Shown one piece after another: positions 16,301 through 24,897 of a DNA stretch of 32,164 nucleotides (the stretch's first letter is position 1; each line of letters starts with the position of its first letter). The stretch comes from JAOUEA01 sp963797635 (GTDB lineage Bacteria > Actinomycetota > UBA4738 > HRBIN12), in contig CAWCPZ010000001.1 in the NCBI GenBank assembly GCA_963797635.1, positions 1-32,164 on the forward strand, in the 5' to 3' direction. The notes beneath the pieces are model-generated. The model saw nothing but the letters and a program-made list of their open reading frames with translations, made no database searches and had not been told where the DNA came from. Position numbers and translations under genes: made by a program.

Positions 16301-18115
16301 GTGGCGGACGAGATACAGCACCAGGCCCTGTACCGGCGGTACCGGCCGCAGACCCCCCAGGAGGTCCTGGGACAGGACCACGTGATCCGCGCGCTGACCG
16401 GCGCCATCCGCGAGGGGCGCCTGCACCACGCGTTCCTGTTCTGCGGGCCCCGGGGGACGGGCAAGACCTCCACCGCTCGCATCCTGGCCAAGATGGTCAA
16501 CTGCGAGCAGGGGCCCACGGCCGAGCCGTGCGGCGTGTGTTCCCAGTGCGTCGCGATCCGTGAGGGCACGCACCTGGACGTCGTCGAGATCGACGCCGCC
16601 AGCCACGGCGGAGTCGAGGACGCGCGCGAGCTGCGGGAGAAGGCGCCCACCGCGCCGGTGCAGGGCCGCGAGAAGGTCTACATCATCGACGAGGCGCAGC
16701 GGCTCTCCCGCGAGGCGTTCGACGCCCTGCTGAAGGTCTTCGAGGAACCGCCGCCCGGCGTGCGGTTCGTGCTGGCCACCACCGAACCGTTCAAGATGCC
16801 GGCCACGATCGTCGGACGGTCGCAGCGCTTCGACTTCCGTCGGTTCGGGCTGGAGACCCTCACCGGGCAGCTGCAGACGATCGCCGCGGCCGAGGGCACC
16901 TCGCTCACGGAGTCGGCGGCCCACTCGATCGCTCGGCAGGCTGAAGGGTCCTCGCGCGACGCGCTCTCCCTGCTCGACCAGGCCCGCGTGCTGGGCGGCG
17001 ACAAGATCGATGACGACGTCGTGCACGCCCTGCTGGGCGCGCCCCGCGGTGAGGTCCAGCACGAGCTCGCCGATTCGATCGCGGTGGGCGACGCCCGCGG
17101 CGCGTTCGAGATCGTCGGACGGCTGGTCGCCGACGGTCAGGACGTTCGCAACGTCACCAACGAGTCCTTGGCTCACTTCCGGAACCTGCTCCTGGTCAAG
17201 ACCGCGCCGGGCCAGCAGGACCTGCTCGACGTGCCCGACGACGCGTACGACCAGCTGCGGATCCAGGCCGAGAAGTTCAGCCCGGCCGAGATCACGCGGG
17301 TCATCGCGCTGTTGCTGGCCGCGCAGAACGACATGCGGTGGACCACGTCGCCCCGCCTCACCCTGGAACTGGCGTTGATCCGCGCCACGCTCCCCGACAC
17401 CGACCCTGCGCCGGCCGGCCTGGTGGCGCGGCTCGAACGACTGGAGCGTTTGGCGCAGCTCGATCCCACGGCGGTCGTGCCCACGGTGGCCGACGTCGAT
17501 CACGCCGCCGGTCCGGTCAGCCCGGCCGACGACCGGGCGCCGGTGGAGGCCGTGGAGCCGCCCGTCGTCGATGAGGCGCCTGCCACTGCGGCGCCGTCCG
17601 TGGATCCCGCGCCGAGCGAGCCCGAACCTCGGAAGCCGGCTCCGCCGAAGGCGCCACAGCCGCCCCAGCCCTCGCAGCAGATGCCGGTTCCCGTGGCCGC
17701 CGACGCGGGCAACATCGATGTCGCCATGCTCCGGCGTTCCTGGCCTCAGCTGATCGACCACCTGGCCAACAACCGGCAGATGATCCTGAAGGCCATCCTG
17801 GAGTCGGCCACCGTGGCGTCCTACGACGGGACGACGATCGAGCTTGCCTTCCCGCCCGATCGCAAGGTGGGTCCGCAGAAGGTGGAGGAGAAGCAGGAGG
17901 ACCTCCGGTCGGCGCTCGGCGATCTGTTCGGCATCAAGCCGCGGGTCATGTGCGTGGTGCGGGAGTTCCGGGAGCCGGCCGGCGAGCCGCCCATCGTGGA
18001 GATCGTCGATGAGGCCGACGTGCCCGACGAAGCCGAGGCGCTCCGCCGCGTCCAGGAGATGCTGGGGGCCCAGCCCGTCGACGAGGACAAGGACGACGAG
18101 AAGGGCGAGGGCTAG
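16301..18115 (+). CDS. dnaX: DNA polymerase III subunit gamma/tau
   Basis: A complete 604-residue clamp-loader ATPase, which loads the sliding clamp and couples the replisome. Walker A is GPRGTGKTS at residues 49-57; the zinc module has C68, C77, C80 and C83; Walker B is VYIIDEA around residue 130; the SRC-like region is IVGRSQRFDFRR. A Pro/Ala-rich linker (about 370-470) leads to a C-terminal tau-like domain (MLRRSWPQLIDHLANNRQMI). I see no obvious slippery A-run for a short gamma form. GTG 16301 has GGAGG at 16291. The gene ends two bases before recR. Notably the ybaB/ebfC gene usually between them is missing. Confidence 0.96.
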   Translation: MADEIQHQALYRRYRPQTPQEVLGQDHVIRALTGAIREGRLHHAFLFCGPRGTGKTSTARILAKMVNCEQGPTAEPCGVCSQCVAIREGTHLDVVEIDAASHGGVEDARELREKAPTAPVQGREKVYIIDEAQRLSREAFDALLKVFEEPPPGVRFVLATTEPFKMPATIVGRSQRFDFRRFGLETLTGQLQTIAAAEGTSLTESAAHSIARQAEGSSRDALSLLDQARVLGGDKIDDDVVHALLGAPRGEVQHELADSIAVGDARGAFEIVGRLVADGQDVRNVTNESLAHFRNLLLVKTAPGQQDLLDVPDDAYDQLRIQAEKFSPAEITRVIALLLAAQNDMRWTTSPRLTLELALIRATLPDTDPAPAGLVARLERLERLAQLDPTAVVPTVADVDHAAGPVSPADDRAPVEAVEPPVVDEAPATAAPSVDPAPSEPEPRKPAPPKAPQPPQPSQQMPVPVAADAGNIDVAMLRRSWPQLIDHLANNRQMILKAILESATVASYDGTTIELAFPPDRKVGPQKVEEKQEDLRSALGDLFGIKPRVMCVVREFREPAGEPPIVEIVDEADVPDEAEALRRVQEMLGAQPVDEDKDDEKGEG

Positions 18116-18117
18116 CC

Positions 18118-18714
18118 GTGGCGTACGAAGGTCCCATCCAGGAGCTGATCGACCAGCTCGCGCGGCTGCCCGGCGTGGGTCCCAAGTCGGCGCAGCGGCT
18201 CGCGTTCTGGCTGGTGAAGGCCGACCCCGAGGACGCGAAGCGACTGGCCGCGGCGATCATCCAGGCGAAGGAACGCATCACGTTCTGCCGGGAGTGCGGC
18301 AACGTCGCTGAGGGTGACCTGTGCCGCATCTGCCGGGACGAGTCGCGCGACCGCACGCTGCTGTGCGTGGTCGAGGAACCGAAGGACGCCGCCAGCATCG
18401 AGAAGGCCGCGCTGATCAAGGGGCGGTTCCACATCCTGGGCGGCGCCATCAGCCCGCTCGACGGCATCGGCCCCGACGACCTCCGCGTGCAGGAGCTGCT
18501 CGACCGCGTCGACCGCGACCACGTCACCGAGGTCATCCTGGCCACCAACCCGAACCTCGAGGGCAACGCCACCGCCATGTACGTCGCGGCGCTGATCAAA
18601 CCGTTGGGCGTTCGCGTCACGCGGCTGGCCAGCGGCCTCCCCGTGGGCGGCGACCTCGAATACGCCGACGAGGTCACGCTCTCCCAGGCGCTCGACGGCC
18701 GCCGCGAGATGTGA
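18118..18714 (+). CDS. recR: recombination mediator RecR
   Basis: A complete 198-residue RecR, which with RecO and RecF loads RecA at gaps in damaged DNA. The helix-hairpin-helix is LPGVGPKSAQRLAFWL (residues 17-32), the zinc finger has C57, C60, C69 and C72, and the Toprim domain starts near residue 80 (LLCVVEEPKDAASIEK, then LGGAISPLDGIGPDDLRV). The C-terminus with LASGLPVGGDLEYADEVTLS has the Walker-like RecR signature. GTG 18118 follows the dnaX stop by two bases, so it is coupled to dnaX. Confidence 0.96.
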   Translation: MAYEGPIQELIDQLARLPGVGPKSAQRLAFWLVKADPEDAKRLAAAIIQAKERITFCRECGNVAEGDLCRICRDESRDRTLLCVVEEPKDAASIEKAALIKGRFHILGGAISPLDGIGPDDLRVQELLDRVDRDHVTEVILATNPNLEGNATAMYVAALIKPLGVRVTRLASGLPVGGDLEYADEVTLSQALDGRREM

Positions 18715-18730
18715 CCTCGGAGACAGCCAC

Positions 18731-19298
18731 GTGAGCCGGCCAACCGTCGCCGAGGTGTCCGACCGCGCGCTCGTGCTCTACGCGCTCTCCCGTCGCGGCG
18801 CGATCGAGTTCGTGGTGACCGAGAGCGGAGGAGAGCCGTCGCGGCTGGCGCAGGCCGAGCACGCTCGCATCGAAGCCGAACGGTGGCTCGAGCGTGAGTC
18901 GGTGACGCCGGCACTGCGAGATGACGAACGCGCGCTCGATGGACGCCGAGTCGGGGTCCTGGCCTGCCGAGGCGATCGCCGATGCGATGTGGCGCAAGGA
19001 GGCCCTCGGCGTGCTGCTGTGGGCGCTCGAACACCTGGCCGAGCTCCCGCCGTACGGCGAGGAGTTCCAGCAACAGGTGGTGGATGAAGCGATCATGCGC
19101 TACGGGTCGGTCGACGCCTTCCGGGCGAACGGACACCTGCGTCCCGACGATCAGATCGAGCAGGCCTGGATGGAGTCCGACGCGTGGTTCGGGGCGACCG
19201 AGGGACGTCAGGGCGACGACGCCACGATGGCCTCGATCGCCGCCGAACGGTTCCGCGCGCTCAGCTGGCTTCGCGATCGCGACGCCGCACCAGCCTGA
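18731..19298 (+). CDS. DUF4272-like protein (one frameshift)
   Basis: About 188 residues, probably of the DUF4272 family of unknown function. The supporting stretch is WRKEALGVLLWALEHLAELPPYGEEF near the middle, the family's Trp-rich core, preceded by VSDRALVLYALSRRGAIEFV. No signal or membrane helix is visible. A one-base excess within 18935-18938 breaks the frame; repair gives ERALMDAESGSWPAEAIADAMWRK. The GTG at 18731 has GGAG at 18719-18722 and lies 16 bases after recR, so it belongs to the dnaX-recR transcript. Its last 38 bases overlap the end of the opposite DUF4349 gene. Confidence 0.6.
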
Positions 19299-20406
19299 CC
19301 ACGAACCACGCGATCAGGGCGATCACGCCGATCGGGATCAGGTAGCCCAGGCCCACGACGACCGCGCCGAGCACCCGCAGGAATCCCTGCAACGCCAGGT
19401 TGAACGCGGTGCCGAGGCTTGGCTTGTCGACGTCGGTGGGCTGCTGTTCCTGGGCCTCGGGCGCGCCCAGCTCGCGGAGGGAGACCTTGATCGTGCCCTC
19501 GGCCACCTGGTCGCGGATGAAGTTGAGCTGACCCTGGATGTTCTCGATCTCGAGCTGCACCTGATCGATGAGCGTGGCGAACCGAAGGATCTCCGAGGAC
19601 GAGGTCGCCTCGGACTGGAGGTCGCGCAGCAGGTCGCGTCGGTCGGTGAGGATGCCGAGGCGTGCCTGCAGGTCGACGAACTCCGCCGTGACGTCGTCGC
19701 CGGTGACCGCGTCGGACTGCACGGTGCCGAGCCCACGGAGCTGATCCATCGCCCGGTCGAACCGCTTGGCCGGGATGCGCAGCGTGAACTGTCCCGCCTG
19801 GCCGTTCTGCGTGGACGAGGTGAGGACGAACCCGCCGTTGGTTCCCGCGATGCGGGTGACGGCGGTGACGTTCTTGGCGAAGTCGCCCGTCGGAACGACG
19901 ACCTCGATGCGACCGTCGCGGATGATCTTCGACAGGTCGCCCTGGGTCTGTGGGGTCGTCCCGATCCCGGCCGGGGTCTTCGTGTCACCGACCGAATACT
20001 CGAGCGAACGGCCGCCCTGCTCGTCCGCGGCAGCGCTCGTGTCACCGTCGGTCAGCGCTTGGCCGGGTGCAGGCGCGGCCGATGCGTTGGGGTTTCTCGC
20101 CTGCCATGTCGCGGGACCGTCCACTGGGGCCTCGGCCGGCGCCAAAGCATCAGCGCCGCCGCTGTCGTCGGAACTCATATCCGCCTGCTGGCTGAGGAAG
20201 CCGATGCTGCCCGCCACGATCAACAGCGTCACCACGGCCGCCGCGATCGAGGGCCAGCGACGATCGCGATGGGTGGGGCGGCGCGGCGGCCGTGACCCTC
20301 GTCCTCCGCGACCGGAGGGTTCGGCGGCAGTACGCCGGCGTTCCTGTGCGGCGACGTGCTCGAAGTCGGTTTCCAACTGCTGCAGGTAGCGGATGTCCGT
20401 GTTCAC
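19261..20406 (-). CDS. DUF4349 membrane protein, possible anti-sigma factor
   Basis: A 381-residue DUF4349 protein. Residues 1-50 form a basic cytosolic part opening NTDIRYLQQLETDFEHVAAQ; a membrane helix follows at about 52-71 (IAAAVVTLLIVAGSIGFL); then a long outside domain with the DUF4349 core (DGRIEVVVPTGDFAKNVTAV, GGFVLTSSTQNGQAGQFTLR, RIPAKRFDRAMDQLRGLG), a coiled coil (DRRDLLRDLQSEATSSSEIL), and a second helix near the end (LGYLIPIGVIALIAWFVV). The GTG at 20406 overlaps the stop of the ECF sigma gene (GTGA). By position and topology it may be the sigma factor's membrane anti-sigma partner; no known anti-sigma domain is visible, so this is inference. Confidence 0.8.
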   Translation of the reverse strand: MNTDIRYLQQLETDFEHVAAQERRRTAAEPSGRGGRGSRPPRRPTHRDRRWPSIAAAVVTLLIVAGSIGFLSQQADMSSDDSGGADALAPAEAPVDGPATWQARNPNASAAPAPGQALTDGDTSAAADEQGGRSLEYSVGDTKTPAGIGTTPQTQGDLSKIIRDGRIEVVVPTGDFAKNVTAVTRIAGTNGGFVLTSSTQNGQAGQFTLRIPAKRFDRAMDQLRGLGTVQSDAVTGDDVTAEFVDLQARLGILTDRRDLLRDLQSEATSSSEILRFATLIDQVQLEIENIQGQLNFIRDQVAEGTIKVSLRELGAPEAQEQQPTDVDKPSLGTAFNLALQGFLRVLGAVVVGLGYLIPIGVIALIAWFVVRLVRRRDREAS

Positions 20407-20990
20407 GATTCGACCTCCGAGCTCAGCTGCAGCCCCCGCTCTTGCAGCACCAGTGCGACGCGGCGCAGTCCCCGGCTCACGCGTTGTCGCGCGTTCGCCT
20501 CGGAGCACCGGAGTCGCTCGGCGACCTCGCGGTAGCCGAGTCCATCGATCACGTGCAGTCGCATCGCCTCACGCTGGTCCTCGCTCAGCGTCTCCAGCGC
20601 TTCGAGCAGCGCCTCTCGGATCGGCGCGAAGTCGATGAGGTCCTCGATGCGTTCGTAGTCCTCGGGCGGCAGGTCCCGTTCGGGCATCCCGAGCCGCTGG
20701 CGGGCCGCCGCATCGACGCGCCCGGTGCGGAAGAACCGCCCGAGGCGGTGCCGCGCGATCCCGTATACCCATGCCACCCCGTTCACCCCTTGATCCGTGT
20801 AGCGCTGCCGCGACGCGAACGCCTCGGCGAAGGTCTCCGCGGTCAGCTCGGCCGCCGTTTCCGGGTCGAGCGTGCGGCGGGCGAAGTAGCGCAGCAGATC
20901 CTCTGCATGGCGTCGGTACAACTCCGTGAACGCATCGGGGTTGTCCCTCGACGCGAGCAGGAGTTCGCTGTCGGTTCGCTCGTCCGGCAC
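20403..20990 (-). CDS. ECF-type RNA polymerase sigma factor
   Basis: A 195-residue sigma-70 family factor of the extracytoplasmic-function type. Region 2 covers about residues 13-85 (DAFTELYRRHAEDLLRYFAR, then AWVYGIARHRLGRFFR), and region 4 about 130-185 with LSEDQREAMRLHVIDGLGY and REVAERLRCSEANARQRVSR as the -35 reading helix-turn-helix. Region 3 is absent, as expected. GTG 20990 has GGGAGG just upstream. A candidate ECF promoter lies at 21078-21105. The stop overlaps the start of the DUF4349 gene, so both are made together; stress sensing at the envelope is likely but the signal is unknown. Confidence 0.9.
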   Translation of the reverse strand: MPDERTDSELLLASRDNPDAFTELYRRHAEDLLRYFARRTLDPETAAELTAETFAEAFASRQRYTDQGVNGVAWVYGIARHRLGRFFRTGRVDAAARQRLGMPERDLPPEDYERIEDLIDFAPIREALLEALETLSEDQREAMRLHVIDGLGYREVAERLRCSEANARQRVSRGLRRVALVLQERGLQLSSEVES

Positions 20991-21077
20991 GGGGCCTCCC
21001 TGATCGACCGTCCTCGCGACGATCGGTCCGTGTCGTAGGGACCATGCCGCGAGGCGGTGGGGATGTGACAGCGCTCG

Positions 21078-21105
21078 GACGCACCGTGACGTCCCCGAGG
21101 TTCCC
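21078..21105 (-). promoter_or_regulatory. candidate ECF sigma promoter (autoregulation)
   Basis: On the minus strand GGGAACC (21105 down to 21099) is followed by 17 bases and CGTC (21081 down to 21078), the general -35/-10 pattern of ECF promoters. Counted from GGAAC the gap is 18, one base longer than common. It lies about 88 bases before the sigma gene start and would allow the sigma factor to drive its own operon. Confidence 0.4.
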
Positions 21106-21110
21106 GGACC

Positions 21111-22130
21111 CTAGCGCGCGAGCACGATCTTGCCGAGTTGTTCGCCGGCGTCCAGGCGCGCCAGCGCCTGCGGGAACTCCTCGAACGCGAACTCGCGATC
21201 GACCGGGACGTGGGGCACGCCGCCCCCAACGAAGGCCATCGCGTCGGCGAACTCGCGATGGTCGTTCATCGTGGAGCCGATCACCTCCAGCTGGCGCCAG
21301 AACAGCGTGGGCAGGTGGAGTTCGGCCGTGCGCCCGGTCGTGGATCCGTTCGTCACGTAGCGCCCGCCTCGGGCGAGCGCCCGCAATGCCCGATCGAAGA
21401 CCGCCGAGCCCACGTTGTCGAGCACCACGTCGACGCCACGTCCATCGGTTGCCGCTCGCACCTGTTCGTCGAAGGCCGCATCCGAATCGAACACCGCGCG
21501 AGCACCGTGGTCGGTGGCCCACGCCCGTTTGGACGCGTCGCGCGATGTGGCGAACACCGTGGCGCCCATCGCCCGGGCCAGGAGGAACGCCGCGGTCGAC
21601 GTGCCGCCGCCGATCCCGGTGACGAGGACTGAGGTGTGCTCGTCGACCCGTCCGCGTCGGAGCATGCGGAGCGCTGAGGAGGTCACCAGGCCGACGGCGG
21701 CCGCTTCGGACCAGGACAGCGCTGGAGGCTTCCGGGCGACGTTGACCTCGGGGAGCACGATGGCGTCCGCGTGGGTGCCCCAGCGATGCTCGCCCACGAT
21801 CGCGAAGTCCGGACAGAACGGCACGTCGCCCCGGGCGCACGCCGGGCATCGCCCGCACGAGATGGACGGGTCGATCACCACCTCGTCGCCCACCTCGGCG
21901 TCCGTGACACCCGGGCCGGTCGCATCGATCACCCCGGCACCGTCCGCGCCACCGACGTGCGGGAACGAGGGAGGGGCCGGCATGCCGCGCGCGACCCATA
22001 GGTCGAGATGGTTGAGCGCGGATGCGCGCAGCGAGACGCGCACCTCACCTTCCCGGGGCTCCGGCGTGGGCACCTCGCCCAGCTCGTAGGCGCCGGGTCC
22101 CGACGTGTCGCGCAGCAACCAGGCTCGCAT
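21111..22130 (-). CDS. zinc-binding alcohol dehydrogenase family (MDR) oxidoreductase
   Basis: A complete 339-residue medium-chain dehydrogenase/reductase. The N-terminal GroES-like domain shows ALNHLDLWVARG and the proton-relay histidine in FPHVGGADGAGVI; SCGRCPACARGDVPFC provides the four structural-zinc cysteines. The NAD(P) fold is VLVTGIGGGTSTAAFLLARA, followed by GVDVVLDNVGSAVFDRAL. The combination looks like actinobacterial alcohol dehydrogenases or quinone reductases. ATG 22130 lacks a Shine-Dalgarno; TACCGT 9 bases upstream may be the -10 box. It is divergent from the MOSC gene. The substrate is unknown. Confidence 0.88.
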   Translation of the reverse strand: MRAWLLRDTSGPGAYELGEVPTPEPREGEVRVSLRASALNHLDLWVARGMPAPPSFPHVGGADGAGVIDATGPGVTDAEVGDEVVIDPSISCGRCPACARGDVPFCPDFAIVGEHRWGTHADAIVLPEVNVARKPPALSWSEAAAVGLVTSSALRMLRRGRVDEHTSVLVTGIGGGTSTAAFLLARAMGATVFATSRDASKRAWATDHGARAVFDSDAAFDEQVRAATDGRGVDVVLDNVGSAVFDRALRALARGGRYVTNGSTTGRTAELHLPTLFWRQLEVIGSTMNDHREFADAMAFVGGGVPHVPVDREFAFEEFPQALARLDAGEQLGKIVLAR

Positions 22131-22226
22131 CGAGGCGCCACGGTATCGGGTGGTACGTTCGATGGCGACCACGCGGCGCGTTCCGCCGCCCGGAACGCCC
22201 GCGTCATCCCGGGAAGGAGCGTCTCG

Positions 22227-22754
22227 ATGACCGAACTCGGAACCGCCGATCTCGAACGAGGGCTGGCACACATCGCGGACTCGCCACGCGATCACGGCAC
22301 CGTGGAGATGCTCGTGCGTCGCCCGGCTGTCGATGAGCGCGAGGTGGTCGCCTCCGCCGAGGTCGTACCCGGCGCCGGATTGATCGGCGACTCCTGGGCC
22401 GGGCGGCCACACCCATCGCCCGAGGCCGAACTCACGTTGATGAACGCCCGATGCGTCGCGCTGCTCGCCGGTGACGTCGACCGTTGGCCCCTCGCGGGCG
22501 ATCAGGTGTACGTCGATCTCGACCTCGGGGTCGAGAACCTCCCGCCCGGTACCCGCCTGCGGGTGGGAACGGTGGTGGTGGAAGTGAGCGCGAAGCCGCA
22601 CACCGGCTGTTCGAAGTTCTCTGCGCGGTTCGGTCCGGAAGCCCTGGCGTTCGTGAACTCCGACCAGGGCAAGGCGATGCGCCTTCGAGGCATGAACGTC
22701 CGGGTGATCGAGGGCGGCACCCTCCGAACGGGCGACCCGGTCATCAAGGAGTGA
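22227..22754 (+). CDS. MOSC domain-containing protein
   Basis: A 175-residue MOSC-domain protein. MOSC domains bind sulfur on a conserved cysteine and act in molybdenum-cofactor sulfuration or in reductive detoxification (YiiM/MOSC type). The key cysteine is C128 in VSAKPHTGCSKFSARFG, and the domain shows GDQVYVDLDLGVENLPPGTRL. An N-terminal part of about 45 residues (LERGLAHIADSPRDHGTVEM) precedes it. ATG 22227 has GGAAGGAG at 22212-22219. The peptidase gene starts 8 bases after its stop, so the two share a transcript. No molybdoenzyme gene is visible nearby. Confidence 0.85.
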   Translation: MTELGTADLERGLAHIADSPRDHGTVEMLVRRPAVDEREVVASAEVVPGAGLIGDSWAGRPHPSPEAELTLMNARCVALLAGDVDRWPLAGDQVYVDLDLGVENLPPGTRLRVGTVVVEVSAKPHTGCSKFSARFGPEALAFVNSDQGKAMRLRGMNVRVIEGGTLRTGDPVIKE

Positions 22755-22762
22755 CGGCACGC

Positions 22763-24836
22763 ATGAGCGATTCGTTCCCTCGTCAGTACGCCCGCACCCA
22801 CGGGTTCAACCTGGGGAACCCGCGATCGATCGAGGTCGGGTCCGACGGCGCCCGGGTGGCGTTCCTCCGCACGCCGGCCGGCGACGACACGAACGCCGCG
22901 CTGTGGGTCTACGACGTCGCCGAGGACGCGGAACGGCAGGTCGAAGGCCCCACCGAGGAAGGTCACATCACCGACGCCGAACGCGATCGTCGTGAGCGGA
23001 TGCGTGAGGCCCAGACCGGGGTGGTCACCTACGCGGCCGACCCCGCGCTGACGGTCGCCGCGTACGTCGTGGGTCAGCAGCTGTTGGTGGCCGACCTGAC
23101 GACCGGGACATCACGGACCGTGTCGCCGGCGGGTCCGGCGTTCGACCCGCGACCCGATCCCACGGGCTCGCGGGTGGCCTACGTCACCGACGGAGCCCTG
23201 CACGTCGATCGACCTCGACGCCGGGATCGATCGGCGACTGGTCCACGACGAACACCCCGACGTGCACTGGGGGCTCGCCGAGTTCATCGCCGCGGAGGAG
23301 ATGGAACGACGGCGTGGCTACTGGTGGTCGCCGGACGGACGGCGGATGTTGGTGTGCCGCGTGGACGAGCGGCCCGTGCAGACCTGGCACATCGCCAACC
23401 TGATCGATCCGGCCGCCGCGCCACGGGCGGTTCGCTATCCGCGAGCGGGGACCGACAACGCGATCGTCACGCTGCACGTCGTGGGGGTGGACGGCGCTCG
23501 CGTCGAGGTGGTCTGGGATCGCGAGGCGTTCGAGTACCTGGCCGCCGTGTCGTGGACGCCGGAAGGCCCGCCGCTGGCCTTGGTGCAATCGCGCGACCAG
23601 CGCACCGTGCACGTGCTGGCGATCGATCCGGACTCGGGCGAGACGGAACTGGTCTGGAAGGACGGCGACGAGACCTGGACCCACATCACCCCCGGGGTCC
23701 CGGCGTGGCTCCCCGGAGGACGGCTGCTGACGGCGGGCCATCGCGACGATACGCGCCGGTTGCTGGTCGACGGCGAACCCGCCACGCCCGTGGGGCTGCA
23801 GGTCGATTCGGTGATCGACGTGAGCGACGACGTGGTGTTCCGCGCCACCGAGGAGCCCACCGAGATGCACGTGTGGCGCCTGTCGGCGGATGGTTCCCTC
23901 GCGCAGCTCTCGGATGGCGCCGGGGTCCACGGCGCGGCGGTGGGCGGCGATCTCACCGTCCTGGTGTCCGAGACCGATCGCGAGCCGTTCCCGGTGGTGA
24001 CCGCGTCACGCGACGGCGAAGTCGTCCACACCTTCGATCGGTTCGCTGAGCTGCCGCTGATCGAGGCCCGGCCCACGTATGCGTCCGTGGGCCCGAAGGA
24101 CCTGCGCATCGCGCTGTTCACGCCGGGCGGCCACGAGCCGGGGGAGCCACTCCCGGTGCTGCTCGATCCATACGGGGGTCCGCATTTCGGCAGGGTCGTG
24201 CGGATGCAGCGGATGCACCTGGAGTCCCAATGGTTCGCCGACCAGGGGTTCGCCGTGCTGGTGGCCGACGGTCGCGGCACCCCGTATCGCGGGGTGGCCT
24301 GGGATCAGGCGGTGCACCTGAACTACCTGGACGCGGCGCTCGAGGACCAGGTGGAGGCGTTGCATGCCGCCGCCGAGCGGTTCCCGTTCCTGGATCTCAG
24401 CCGGGTCGCGATGCGCGGATGGTCCTTCGGCGGATACCTGGTGCTCGGGGCGATGTTGCGCCGCGGCGATGTGTTCCACGCGGGGATCTCGGGGGCGCCG
24501 GTGTCGGATCCCTCGTACTACGACACGCACTACACCGAGCGTTACCTCGGGATGCCGGAGGAGCAACCGGAGGCCTACCGTCGCACGAACGTCGTGAAGG
24601 ATGCTGCGGGGCTGGACGGTGAGCTGATGATCATCCACGGGGTGGTCGACGACAACGTGTACGTCACGCATGCGCTGCAGATGTCCAAGGCGCTCATGGA
24701 AGCGGGCCGCCGTCACGCGATGATCCCGCTGAGCGGCATCACGCACCGCCCGATCGATCCCGCGGCCGCCGAGAACATGATGAAGATCGAGGTCGACTTC
24801 CTGCGGCGATCGCTCGGCATCGCCGATCCGGCTTGA
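22763..24836 (+). CDS. S9 family (DPP IV-like) prolyl peptidase (one frameshift)
   Basis: About 690 residues: an N-terminal DPPIV-type beta-propeller (to about residue 450) and a C-terminal alpha/beta-hydrolase peptidase domain. The nucleophile is S554 in GWSFGGYL, the acid D629 in IHGVVDDNVY, and the base H661 in SGITHRP. A glutamate pair (AEEMERRRGYWWSPDG) recalls the DPP IV site that holds the substrate amino end, so it likely removes dipeptides from peptide N-termini. No signal peptide is seen, so it is probably cytosolic. A one-base excess at 23204-23208 shifts the frame in HVIDLDAGIDRRL. ATG 22763 follows AAGGAG at the end of the MOSC gene. Confidence 0.92.
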
Positions 24837-24847
24837 ATCGCGCCGAG

Positions 24848-24875
24848 CGGTCCGGAGGCCGAAGCCCCCGGACCG
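24848..24875. terminator. bidirectional terminator hairpin
   Basis: CGGTCCGG (24848-24855) pairs with CCGGACCG (24868-24875); inside it, after one A-C mismatch, GGC/GCC closes a CGAA tetraloop. It lies between the convergent peptidase and alkaline-phosphatase genes and can serve both, being symmetric. Confidence 0.75.
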
Positions 24876-24897
24876 TGACGGCGAGGATCAGGTGTTG

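Noticed and set aside
16256..17761. Open frame of about 501 codons on the minus strand opposite dnaX
   Set aside because: It mirrors dnaX codon bias and has no motifs; dnaX is unmistakable on the plus strand.
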